Shown one piece after another: positions 54,507-64,000 of a DNA stretch of 64,000 nucleotides. A model generated the notes under the pieces. It saw only the letters and a list, made by a program, of their open reading frames with translations. It ran no database searches and had not been told where the DNA came from. The stretch covers positions 24,959,400 to 25,023,399 of the forward strand of contig NC_088305.1 in NCBI RefSeq assembly GCF_032854445.1. Direction: 5' to 3'. Position 1 is the first letter of the stretch. Each line of letters starts with the position of its first letter. Source of the DNA: Liolophura sinensis. Its lineage: Eukaryota > Mollusca > Polyplacophora > Chitonida > Chitonidae. The translations under genes were made by a program, and so were the position numbers.

Positions 54507-54555
54507 CTGTTGCCATAAGAATTAGAAATACTCCCATATGTCGCAACGTCTCCAT
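54507..54555 (-). CDS. Signal-peptide first exon, copy C
   Basis: It encodes the same METLRHMGVFLILMAT as copy A, with the same phase-1 GTAGGC donor. It lies about 1.5 kb upstream (in transcript direction) of the exon at 52978, which makes it a candidate first exon for that gene, but the phases do not join directly. Confidence 0.5.
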
Positions 54556-54733
54556 GTTGGTCCACGGCTCACTTGGAAAATGAGGGAAATGTTAAACACT
54601 AGTGTTTTTTTGCCTATTTCCTCCGATCACGTGGGCGGTAATGGTGCGCATGCATCCAGGTAAATATGTGTCGCTGTAGTCCATTAAAAGTGACATGTGT
54701 TGAACGCATTAACTAATGGGCATACGGAAACTA

Positions 54734-54965
54734 CACTCAAAAAATTAATCTGCTCATTTTAACAAAGTCTTTTGTCTGAGTGATGCTAGATTTTATTCCG
54801 TTATTATAGCATGATACTGTGTTCTATTCAATATAATATCCTATTAGTTTAATAGAATCTTTCTGTTGGATTAATAGAATATTGCTGTTATATTTAACAC
54901 GATAGTGTGTTACAATAGCAGAATGCATTCTAGCATTACTCAGACAACAGATTATATTTTGAGTG
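54734..54965. mobile_element. MITE with TA target duplication, copy C
   Basis: Ends CACTCAAAAA and TTTTGAGTG flanked by TA on both sides, with long internal hairpin arms. Confidence 0.8.
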
Positions 54966-55059
54966 TACTGTTGTGGTACTAATTATGAGCAACTATAGTT
55001 GTTTGGAAGGAATGGATGTGTTGGTGTGTTATTAGACTGAAACCATGTATGGATGTATG

Positions 55060-55345
55060 CGGCAGGTTTAACGCCGTACATAACAATTTAGTTATTAGGT
55101 ATGTGTACATGGATGATGTCTTCTTGTTGCAGGGCGAGACCATGCCGCCAAAGTGCTGCCGCTACTAATTTATCATGCCAAGGACACCAGACATGACACC
55201 CCACAAATGTCACATTATACTGACACCGAGCCATCCAGTCATGTTTCCTTGCTCTAACCTCTCATTGCTGAGCGCCAAGCAAGGCAGGGGCAAGTGCCAT
55301 TTTTAAACTCTTTGACCAGACCCCGCTGAAACCTTTGGGGAATGA
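55060..55345 (-). mobile_element. SINE-B, minus strand
   Basis: GGTTTAACGCCGTACATAAC, TTGCAGGGCGAGACCATGCC, AGGACACCAGACATGACACC and CATTGCTGAGCGCCAAGCAAG. The complement has CTTGGCGCTCAGCAATGAGAG, matching CTTGGCGTTCAGCATGAAAGG of the + strand copies. Confidence 0.75.
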
Positions 55346-55349
55346 ACAT

Positions 55350-55855
55350 ATATAAGTGGTAAAAAATACATGTGCTATGGTATTAAGGAATAAATATGTA
55401 ACTCTTTCAGACAGATATGCGAAAACAGTTAAAACACATAAACACAAAGTTTTATGTCGTATCCATACTAAGATATTACATGTGCAAATCTGAGTCGTAT
55501 AAATAGAAGCTGTAAACCGAACTTTGCATGAATTGCTGCTATGATAAAACATATTCGCGCTAAGCAAATAATGGACACGAATTTACTCATGTACATATTG
55601 CTGAAACGTTCAGAAGCATCGAAAAAAGGTAGAAATCCACGTCACACCTTGCCTTATCTGAAATCTTCGAATACGCAAAACACACGACCTGGATTCGAAC
55701 GCGTTAGGTAACACATGCGCAATTCAGGCAGTTGGATCCAAGATTTGTCTCCGAACTGAAGAGTGAAGGAGTACTGATTGGGTAATTCTACCACACAGGC
55801 AGTTTAGGTTGGTGACAATATAAATACCTGGCATGCTATTTTACACCTGTTTAAA
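55350..55855. other. No gene seen
   Basis: A GGATTCGAAC word at 55692 is a reversed B-box-like sequence without other tRNA features. Confidence 0.4.
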
Positions 55856-55859
55856 ATAC

Positions 55860-56060
55860 ATCAAATTTTGTCCGTTTTGGACAGAACTGAAAACCTTTCC
55901 CCAATGCTACTATTACAACCATCACCACCACCACCACCCCTCAACAACACCCCCACCCCCCGACCCACCAACCCCCACCTGAGGCTATCTAGGTAACAAA
56001 ATGCTAACATAGGTATTTCTACCATAGTCTCTCCAGCAGCCTTCAAGGTACAGTGAACTA
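55860..56060 (-). repeat. Dispersed repeat family E with C-rich insert
   Basis: The ends resemble 2880-3070. A (CCA/CCC)n tract fills 55918-55980. Confidence 0.5.
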
Positions 56061-56064
56061 AGTT

Positions 56065-57000
56065 TGAATCTTGGTGGTTCTTTGTTTTTTTCTTTGGAAG
56101 CATACTTACTGTGAGTAAAGGCATAGGTTACCTTGCAGTATATAAGTGTTATGTTGAATTAAAATGGATAATTGTTAAGGCATGGTATACCTAACATGTG
56201 GAAACTGCAGCGATATCATACGTGAATCCTGGTTAACATCACATGTGGTCGTCTATCATCAACATTAGCAAATTACGGGTAGCGGACTAATAAACATGGA
56301 CGCTACATTTATTATATATTTATTCAAGTGACTGGTGCATTTTTTCAGAAAGGTACAATTGTGGTGCAGTGATTTTCCCACTTTACAGTGTTTAATGCAA
56401 AAAATTATATTTCAGTTTGACTGGAGAAGGCCGCCATATTTCGATTTGTTGACCTATACATCGCTTCAATGCACGTTTGGAGTTTCATACATCGCATGCT
56501 TGTCATATGACCGGGCAAGAAAGCTGTTTTACTGACAAAAGGAGCGACCGTTTCAGTGTGTCATCAGTCACTCACAGCTGTAGTCAGTTCCGCTTCTTGA
56601 GGAGCACAGTTTCTTGAACTGGGGTCTAGTCCCCGTCTGACCATACCAGGACCATTACGACATAAATAGCAAGGAAATCTACGCACCCGTCTAACCTATA
56701 AGCTTCATTCTCGATCACGCGCCTTTACGCGTAATTCCACGGTACAGAGACAAAGAAAGGAGACAGTAGGCACATCTCCGTTTAGAATGCTTTAGGCTTA
56801 TTTGTACAAGCATGAGTTGTCTCCCATGGTCTCTGTGTATTCCAGAACAGGGTACATGCAAGTACATCTCATGTATACTATGTAAAGCTTTGGTGGTCTT
56901 CCCGTGAATATGACAGTCTTGATTCTTTTCATCACTTATGTTGACACAGTCTACAGTGCTACTGAGTTTTGGATGCATTACACAGATGGTTTATCTTAAC
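56065..57000. other. No gene called
   Basis: Two frames (56335-56535 plus, 56715-56978 minus) have no motif or splice support. Confidence 0.4.
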
Positions 57001-57007
57001 TGATTAA

Positions 57008-57255
57008 GGGGTCCCCATGGCCGAGGGGTTAGCACGCCAGTACAGCCCAGTGACCTCTCACCAATGCGGCCGCTGTGTTCTATCATCCTGACTTCCTCTC
57101 AGGCCGAACGTGGGAAGACCTACGAGCAACCTGCCGATGGTCATGGGTTTCCCCCGGCCTCTGTTCGATTTCCTCCCACCATAAGGCTGGCCGCCGTCGT
57201 ATAAGTGAAATATTCTTGAGTACGGCGTAAAACACCAGTCAAATAAATAAATTAA
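57008..57255 (+). mobile_element. SINE-A, full length
   Basis: GGGGTCCCCATGGCCGAGGG, CCGAACGTGGGAAGACCTAC, GGCCGCCGTCGTATAAGTGA, TTCTTGAGTACGGCGTAAAAC and AAATAAATAAATT. Confidence 0.9.
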
Positions 57256-57399
57256 CTGATTAATTCATCGTGTTGTACTAACAGGCCTGTTTATGCACAT
57301 TTATTCAGCAGCGTTCAAACAGTGCGATTTATGACATCGACTCATCGAGTTAAACTTGTCGAAAGAGAAACATGACAGGACCTTGTAGAATTCGACAAT

Positions 57400-57600
57400 T
57401 CCACGGGAGGCCGGAGATACAGGGTCAGTCCTTTGTTGGGTCACATCGAAGGCATCGAAGTTGTCTCAGAAGGTTAAGTCGTTTCAGTGAAGCAGAACTA
57501 GATAAGCGAGCGGTGGAAATTCGCTCAGCAACAAGGAGGCACATTACACATCAATGCACTCCCGGCACTCACTCTCTCACTCACTCATAGTAGTGAGAGC
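57400..57600 (+). mobile_element. SINE-B
   Basis: ACAGGGTCAGTCCTTTGTTGG, GTCGTTTCAGTGAAGCAGAAC and CAGCAACAAGGAGGCACATT, ending in ACTC repeats. The tail motif itself is deleted. Confidence 0.7.
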
Positions 57601-57634
57601 TACTAGTGTATGTTCTAGATGGTGTGTGAATTAT

Positions 57635-57745
57635 TGCCATTTAAGCATTTACATGAAGAGATACAATAAAACCATAATCGAGGTAGGCCTGAAATGACAT
57701 GAGGACGTATTTCACCGGTTACGTGTGATCATTTGCCACGATACC
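57635..57745 (+). repeat. Dispersed repeat family D
   Basis: TTTAAGCATTTACATGAAGAG, ACAATAAAACCATAATCGAGG and CGGTTACGTGTGATCATTTGC. Confidence 0.6.
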
Positions 57746-57994
57746 ACGGACTGTGTTAAAAGTCCTATAATACAGGAATGCCACCTGGTCCTGGCATCAT
57801 GAAGCGATCTATGTCTTAGGGCAGAATTTCAGATCACTTTAAAATTGTTATTTCTGATGTAACAAGATGAAAATATTGCTTGACAGCGTAAATTCTGGGT
57901 AAGTTTTGGTAAAAACAATTCCGAAAAAATAACGAAAAGGAACAAACCAATTTTAATGATTAAAATTTTCACTTTTTTTCTAAGATCGCTTGGT

Positions 57995-58180
57995 GACCCC
58001 GGGGCCTAATCTTCACGAAATTGTTCACATTAGCGTTAGCACAACCGCTTAAGAGCCTGTCATCGATGCAGCCACTGTGAGTTCAAATGAAGATCATGCT
58101 GGCTTCCTCTCCTGTTGTACGTGGGAAGGTCTCCCAGCAACCTGTGGATGGTCTTGACCTTCTCCCAGGCTTCACACTCT
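57995..58180 (+). mobile_element. SINE-A, 5' half, degraded
   Basis: GGGGCCTAATCTTCACG, TGTGAGTTCAAATGAAGATC, CTGTTGTACGTGGGAAGGTC and CAGCAACCTGTGGATGGTC. Confidence 0.75.
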
Positions 58181-58184
58181 GTGC

Positions 58185-58440
58185 CGTAGTTTTTTATACT
58201 CTATAGTCGAATTAGACGAATCGTTACCACGGATCACATCTAGTGAACGTGGTTGAAAAAATGACAAAATTGTGACAACAGTGTACTGATATGGGTAAAC
58301 GACCCATTCAACTATATCTATTTCTTTTAAAGATTCGCCTGTATTCAGCTCTTTGTAAAATCAATCATACTCGTCCACAAAACCGCCTTTAGCCAATGCT
58401 AAGTCATGCCGCCTGATTCATGTTTAGTTACCATGCAACC
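58185..58440. other. Spacer
   Basis: Nothing recognised. Confidence 0.4.
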
Positions 58441-58444
58441 TTTG

Positions 58445-59045
58445 CAGTCTTGCCGCCTGATTCCCGGTTAGCAGTCATATCACCTTAGATGCCATGCGGT
58501 CTGACCCAGGGTTAGCAACCATGTCGCCTGATTCATGGTAGTTAACATCCTTGACGCCTGATTTGTGGTGGTTAACATCCTTCACGCCTGATTTGTGGTG
58601 GTTAACAATCATGCCGCCTGATCCATGGGTTTTAGTACTCATTCCGCATGATTCAGGGTTAGCAGTCATGCCACTTGATCCATGGTAGTCAAAAATCATG
58701 CCGCCTGACTCATGGTGGTTAACGGTCATGCCGCATGATCCATGGTGGTTAGCAGTCATGCGGCCTGATTCACGGTGGTTAGCAGTCATGCCGCATGATC
58801 CATGGTGATTAGCAGTCATGTGGCCTGATCCATGGTGGTTAGCAGACATGCGGCCTGATTCATGGTGGTTAGCAGACATGTGGCCTGATTCATGGTGGTT
58901 AGCAGTCATGCCGCCTGATCCATGGTGGTTAAGAGTTATGCCGCCTGATCCATGGTGGTTAAGAGTCATGCCGCCTGATTTCTAGTGGTTAGCATTCATG
59001 CCGCTTGATTTCTAGTGGTTAGCAGTCATGCCGTCTGATTCATGG
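58445..59045 (+). repeat. Minisatellite, 30-bp unit, ~20 copies
   Basis: The unit is GCCGCCTGATCCATGGTGG and TTAGCAGTCAT. The minus strand reads as a 10-residue His-rich repeat (NHHGSGGMTA). No gene signals surround it. Confidence 0.93.
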
Positions 59046-59334
59046 TCCGGTGTGTGCGATCATCGTACAAGTACGATGTCTTTATGAAACTAGGCCCTGG
59101 TCTTGAGAAGCTGGGTCGAGTCTCGTAGGGCACATTTTGTCTAAGGTTTCTCCCCAGAAATCATTTTGTTGATAAATTGCTTTGTTGAAAAGTTATTTTG
59201 TTAAGATTCATTCAGTGTGTGTTGTGTTTCCTGTGGAGACAACCTTGAGTTGTCTATGGGCCGGAAAAGGAACATTTCACGTAAAATAAAATGGAGTCAG
59301 AGTCTTGGTGCAGGGCGTTCGACGGGTCTTTAAA

Positions 59335-59535
59335 ATGTATTTATTTATTTATTTACTTGATTGATGTTTTACGCCGCACTCAAGAATATTTCACTTATAC
59401 AACGGCGGCCAGCATTATGGTGGGAGGAAACCGGGAAGAGCCCGGGGGAAACCCACGACCATCCGCAGGTTGCTGGCAGACCTTCCCACTTACGACCGGA
59501 GAGGAAGCCAGCATGAGCTGGACTTGAACTCACAG
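59335..59535 (-). mobile_element. SINE-A, 3' two thirds
   Basis: TTTATTTACTTGATTGATGTT, the tail complement, GGTGGGAGGAAACCGGGAAG and CTTACGACCGGAGAGGAAGC. The copy ends at ACTTGAACTCACAGCTC. Confidence 0.88.
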
Positions 59536-59539
59536 CTCA

Positions 59540-60249
59540 CATGGGTGAGAGACTCTCAGGCTTATACAGACGGGTAAGTACCAGACAAACCTTCAGACTG
59601 AATATCGCAGTTATACCAATGGGAACACGCGACACGATTGACCAGAGTTCGCCACGACAACGCTGTAATATTGTGCCGTTAACCATATAATCATTGTTTC
59701 AATGACCTAAGGCTAGTGATCTAAACTGGAGCTTGTATAAAATGCAGGAGCAGACCTTCGAACAACCTATCTGCTCTCTCACGCCAAAGAAGTAATTAAA
59801 GTCTCAATTTATTATTAAAAGCCTACATGTATGTACATATATAATTAATGGGCTATAGGCCTACTCCAACGTCATGGACCATGAAAGTGTGATATAAAAA
59901 AGACAAGACCCCGAGATGTTATACAAATAAATGTTAAGGAAGAAATTCTCTCTTCTATTGTATACTTGTAGGGTTGTGGTTAGTGAGCCCGTATACGTAC
60001 CATAAACGCGAGATCACAAACATCAGCTCTCGCTTGGAGCGAGGTTACACGTGATCAAATCCCTATAACGCTTTGCATACGCTACCAAAAGTTTTTTACA
60101 TATGTGTCTGAATTCCTAAAGGCAAATACACGTCGGCCGCTATTTCAGATATGTATCTTAAAGTTGAGTGGATTTGAAAACATAATACCATACGAAAAAA
60201 TCCTTCAGACTGGCCGTTGGCAGATTTTTCAATTTCCTCAAAAAAAAAA
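59540..60249. other. No gene seen
   Basis: AT-rich spacer before the second duplication copy. An A-run at 60241-60249 abuts the homology start, and copy A has a T-run about 35 bases before its start. Confidence 0.4.
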
Positions 60250-60373
60250 CAAGAAGCTTTTATGTGTTCTGCATATTATGCAGCCTGAGGTCAAAGGCTC
60301 GTCGCTGAATGCCACTTACATGCTGATACAATACATATAATCACATCCTGTTTTGGCTTTTATTATGTCCTTA

Positions 60374-60750
60374 GGATAGTTCCTGTTTGCCACAATAGTT
60401 CCTGTTTGCCACAATAGTTCCTGTTTGCCACGATAGTTCCTGTTTGCCACGATAGTTCTTGTTTGCCGCGATAGTTCTTGTTTGCCACGATAGTTCCTGT
60501 TTGCCACGATAGTTCATGTATGCCACGATAGTTCTTGTTTGCCACGATAGTTCTTGTTTGCCACGATAGTCCTTGTTTGCCACCATAGTTCCTGTTTGCC
60601 ACAATAGTTCCTGTTTGCCACGATAGTTCCTGTTTGCCACGATAGTTCTTGTTTGCCACAATAGTTCCTGTTTGCCACGATAGTCCTTGTTTGCCACGAT
60701 AGTTCTTGTTTGCCACGATAGTTCTTGTTTGCCACGATAGTTCTTGTTTA
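60374..60750 (-). repeat. Minisatellite, 19-bp unit (copy B)
   Basis: The same TAGTTCCTGTTTGCCACGA unit as 9034-9410, but with a different order of variants (ACCATAG, CATGTATG), so the arrays have been reshuffled since duplication. Confidence 0.92.
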
Positions 60751-61080
60751 GGTAGGTTTGGGTAGGAACTAGACAACACAGGTTCTCCAAGCAGTAGTTA
60801 TTAAAGCTTGCCTTTGTTACATTAAATCAGACATCTGCCTCCTGCTATGCCTAATTTACTCGTTTCAGAAGTAGGCTCTAGCATTGCAATTTTTCTGTCT
60901 TTCAAGTTTCAAATTTTTATTGACATATCCATTTGTGTGTTCCAAGCATGAACCTGAAATTGTTATGTACGGCGTTAAACCTCAAGCATACATCCATACA
61001 TGGTTCCAGTTTCATAACACACAAACAAATCCATTCATTTCACACAACTATAGTTGCTCATAATTAGTACCACAACAGTA

Positions 61081-61316
61081 CACTCAAAATATAATCTGTT
61101 GTCTGAGTAATGTTAGAATGCATTCTGCTATTGTAACACACTATCGTGTTAAATATAACAGCAATATTCTATTAATCCAACAGACAGAAAGATTCTATTA
61201 AAGTAATAGGATATTATATTGAATAGAACACAGTATCATGCTATAATAACAGAATACATTCTAGCATCACTCAGACAAAAGACTTTGTTAAAATGAGCAG
61301 ATTAATTTTTTGAGTG
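61081..61316. mobile_element. MITE with TA target duplication, copy B (complete, 236 bp)
   Basis: CACTCAAAA at the left and TTTTGAGTG at the right are flanked by TA. The inner arms make an imperfect hairpin over nearly the whole length. The TA duplication suggests mobilisation by a Tc1/mariner- or PIF-like transposase. Confidence 0.82.
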
Positions 61317-61485
61317 TAGTTTCCGTATGCCCATTAGTTAATTCGTTCAACACATGTCACTTTTAATGGACTACACCGACATATATTTTCCTGGCACCAT
61401 TACCGCCCAAGTGATCGGAGGAAATAGGCAATAAAACGCTAGTGTTTAACATTTTTCTCATTTTCCAAGTGAGCCGTGAACCAAC

Positions 61486-61534
61486 ATGGAGACGTTGCGA
61501 CATATGGGGGTATTTCCCATTCTTATGGCAACAG
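61486..61534 (+). CDS. Signal-peptide first exon, copy B
   Basis: It encodes METLRHMGVFPILMAT. The proline in the hydrophobic core (Leu in copies A and C) may weaken the signal. The phase-1 GTAGGC donor is kept. Later exons would lie beyond 64000 or have been lost. Confidence 0.45.
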
Positions 61535-61659
61535 GTAGGCTGTTTAAAGTCACAATTAACTTTATAAAGTTAACTTTCTCAAAACAACAGAGAAATATTC
61601 TTATATATTTTCTTTTGTAGATATTTCTAAACTCTTTTCATTGTTCTTGTAATGGCTAT

Positions 61660-61908
61660 ATTAATTTATTTATATATTTGATTGGTGTTTTACGCCGTAC
61701 TCAAGAACATTTCACTTATACGACGGGGGTGAGCATTATGGTGGGAGGAAACCGGGCAGAACCCGGGGAAAACCCACGACCGTCCGCAGGTTGCTGGAGG
61801 CCTTCACATGAACTGAGTCGCTCAACTCACAGAGACCGCATTGGTGAGAGGCTTTTGGGTCACTACGCTGCGCTAGCGCGCTAACCGACTGAGCCACGGA
61901 GGCCCCAG
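61660..61908 (-). mobile_element. SINE-A, full length, uninterrupted
   Basis: The complement starts GGGGCCTCCGTGGCTCAGTC and ends TTCTTGAGTACGGCGTAAAAC with AAATA repeats. It is the empty-site partner of 10170-10610. Confidence 0.9.
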
Positions 61909-62534
61909 GTTTGGTTAGGAGCTGGAAACTGGACAACGCAGGTTCTCCAATCAGTACTTGTATAAATTATTGGCAGAGAGGCAGAATCCTTACAATACAC
62001 AATTATCAAGCTATAAATAAGAGGATACGGATGTGTATATATAATGAACAGAATCCTGTCCTATAAAAGCGTATACATGAGTAAGCTCATATTCAAACTT
62101 TAGCAATTCCACATATATAGTTTAGTTTAGTGTATTACATCCACAACGATTTACATGGTATAGCCATCTTTACAATTTGCCCGTAAGAAAACACGACCTG
62201 CTGTGGGCTCACAACATGAGGTAAAATGACTTCCTTCCCTCAGGCAAGGCTTTTTATACTCACTATAGTTGTTGGTCTTAACAACAAGTGAATCACACCG
62301 ACTGGAAAACCTAGGTTGCACAGATTCTGATTTGAACACGCGCTGATACATTCTACCCCTCAGGCGCACACTGTTTACCCATTGGGGCGAGCTACGCCTG
62401 ACAGTTAATCCGCTGTTATGAATTAAAATATAAAGATTTTACCATTTGTTTAATACAATTAAGATCATACCACATATTCCACTTTACAATACTTTTCTTC
62501 TGTTAACAGCAACAACCTTTCGAAAGACTTGTAT

Positions 62535-62745
62535 CGATATAATGGCTCGGTCGGGGAAGCGTACTTGCCCTCGGTAAGGCGTCTCAGTGAAGCAGCACTA
62601 GATAAAAGAGCGGTGGAAATCCGTCCTGCAACAAGGAGCCACATTACATGCACTCTAAAGATTCCTTCGTTGTCATATGACTGAAAAATTGTTCAGTACA
62701 ATGTTAAACCCCGAGCACTCACTTACTCACTCGGCCACGGAGACT
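62535..62745 (+). mobile_element. SINE-B (in copy B)
   Basis: Partner of 11240-11450, with the tail GACTGAAAAATTGTTCAGTAC. Confidence 0.75.
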
Positions 62746-62749
62746 CCAG

Positions 62750-64000
62750 CTAACAAAACAAATGGAAAGTTGGCTATGAGGCATGTTGTTTCCGGATAAA
62801 TATCAGAAAGACGCTTTTTTTCTGTAATGTACAAATAACATGTATGTATATAGTATTTCCATTGAGACAATAACCTGGCTATGCCATCAAACTTTATTGT
62901 TAAACAGGTTTATTTATCAACAAACTTAGTTTGAAATTCAGTTTGTCCAGTATTATTTGCGCTCAGATTAAATCATGTAACGTGTACTCTTGGTAAGTAG
63001 CTTTTAATGAAGCTAATAAATTATTTATTTATTTTCTTTGGTGGGATTGGGGGAGGTGGGTAGAGAGAAGGTGGTGGAGTGCGTGGTTTTAAAACTGGTC
63101 ATGCTCCAGGTCATGCCGCAAACCAAATGAATCTTTGGATCAGGCAAAGACCAATGCCTGGCTAGGCTCCCATGGTATACACTTTTGAGTAACTCGTCCC
63201 AGACATGCTTAGTGCACCTGCATGGTCATAAAGACATGCATGGCTGGCCTATCTTCGCAACTGTAGACGTGTACCAATGTACAAGTGGGTTGAGCTCATG
63301 TCAAAAGTCACGAAACGGAAATTAAGTACTTCACTTTATAAGCCACACTACGAAATCCTATTTAATCCTATCAGCTGTGAGGTTTTGGGGAGTCGGAATG
63401 ATGCAATAAAGAGGATTGCATTGAGCAAACCCGGATGCCTTTGACAAGCAAAGTGATAAAAGAGACACCCACCGCCAAGAGAAGCAAGAAGCTGTCTTTA
63501 TATGTGTTATGTGACGAACTTCTGTTAATTAGGATTCGGAAAATAAAAGACATGCCTAATTAGGAACATTTTTAATTTGTTTTCGGCTCTAGGCTCCATA
63601 AACCATTTCCCTGTACGACGTAAGTCACAATATTCCTGTGAAAATGTTTTATATCCTGATGTGGACATCTGTTGGGACATTACGGCTGGTTAAAGAAGCT
63701 ATACCGGAGATTTTTCCGCGAATAAAAACCTCTTCATTAATCAAATTAAAGTTTTTCTATATAGCTAGATGAGCTCAAGTGACAGTATTTCAGTACATAT
63801 CAGACTCGTATCTGTATGTTATTTACAGTGTTAACATAATTCTACAGACTGAAAGTTATAGTGCGGTCCGTTTTGCAAAGGCTAAGAACTTCATTTCTTG
63901 ATTGAACGGTAACACGTGCGCAGGTGAGGCTGATATTTTGTGAAAGATAATCGTGTGTGCTATTTTAACATGATAGAGAGCCAAAACACGATTGAATTGT
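62750..64000. other. Right part of duplication copy B, no gene called
   Basis: It is the same as 11455-12700, with a few substitutions and an extra 12 bases near 63212. No exon is supported. Confidence 0.35.

Larger units (their letters stand above)
54150..55095 (-). repeat. Segmental duplication, copy C (inverted, partial)
   Basis: In reverse complement this matches 9615-10620 and 60955-61910, including the SINE-A, the signal-peptide exon and the MITE. Like copy B it keeps the ~145 bp upstream of the exon that copy A lacks. Confidence 0.9.
60250..64000 (+). repeat. Segmental duplication, copy B (runs off the window)
   Basis: It matches 8909-12700 in the same direction. It holds the complete MITE, the ~145-bp promoter-side segment missing from copy A, and an empty site for the 177-bp insert. 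The window stops while homology is still complete. Confidence 0.92.

Noticed and set aside
58475-58969. 164-codon His-rich minus-strand ORF
   Set aside because: It has an exact 10-residue period from a 30-bp repeat and no start context, splice sites or flanking gene signals.

Overview
This is an AT-rich, repeat-dense stretch of an animal nuclear genome. I infer a marine lophotrochozoan, most likely a mollusc or a relative such as a brachiopod. The reasons are spliced genes with GT-AG introns, a TATA-box promoter, many tRNA-derived SINEs ending in (AAATA)n after a tail containing GAGTACGGCGTAAAACACC, frequent ACATGTA words, a Tc1-like transposase, a Penelope-like element and many minisatellites. 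There is no operon, CRISPR array or bacterial feature. Species cannot be fixed by eye.

The best gene is on the + strand at 34501-42124. It is a six-exon secreted proprotein of 356 residues in which every splice phase agrees. Two five-cysteine clusters lie on either side of a furin-type RRKR site, with spacing close to vertebrate clusterin, so I call it an invertebrate clusterin-like chaperone. The linker before the cleavage site is an array of Arg-Leu-Pro-Arg-Ile units built from a 15-bp minisatellite. A TATA box lies 50-57 bases before the ATG, and a 1.8-kb array of 46-bp repeats starts about 200 bases after the stop.

Other gene evidence, left to right: a Tc1 transposase pseudogene at the left edge; a Penelope-like fragment with perfect 69-bp inverted repeats (3.5-4.0 kb); a cysteine-rich secreted protein (4.1-4.65 kb, minus); a signal-peptide exon at 10.0 kb; an EMI-domain exon (15.2 kb); a TIR-like exon with an in-frame stop (17.3 kb); a decayed Maverick/adintovirus-type integrase (19.75-20.28 kb) near minus-strand ORFs at 21.8-23.0 kb, one resembling the BH1 region of Bcl-2 proteins; and a minus-strand three-exon fragment of an unrecognised protein (48.6-53.0 kb).

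The architecture is dominated by duplication. A block of at least 3.7 kb occurs at 8909-12700 and again, in the same direction, at 60250-64000 (running off the window). About 0.95 kb of it is present inverted at 54150-55095. All three copies carry the same 49-nt signal-peptide exon. A second inverted pair links 6.2-7.1 kb with 22.96-23.96 kb. Tandem arrays with units of 15, 19, 21, 30, 42, 46, 63 and about 44 bp account for most of the long apparent ORFs. SINEs of at least three families share a related tail of about 43 bp. Coordinates of repeats are read by eye and are good to about 10-30 bases unless flanking repeats fix them exactly.
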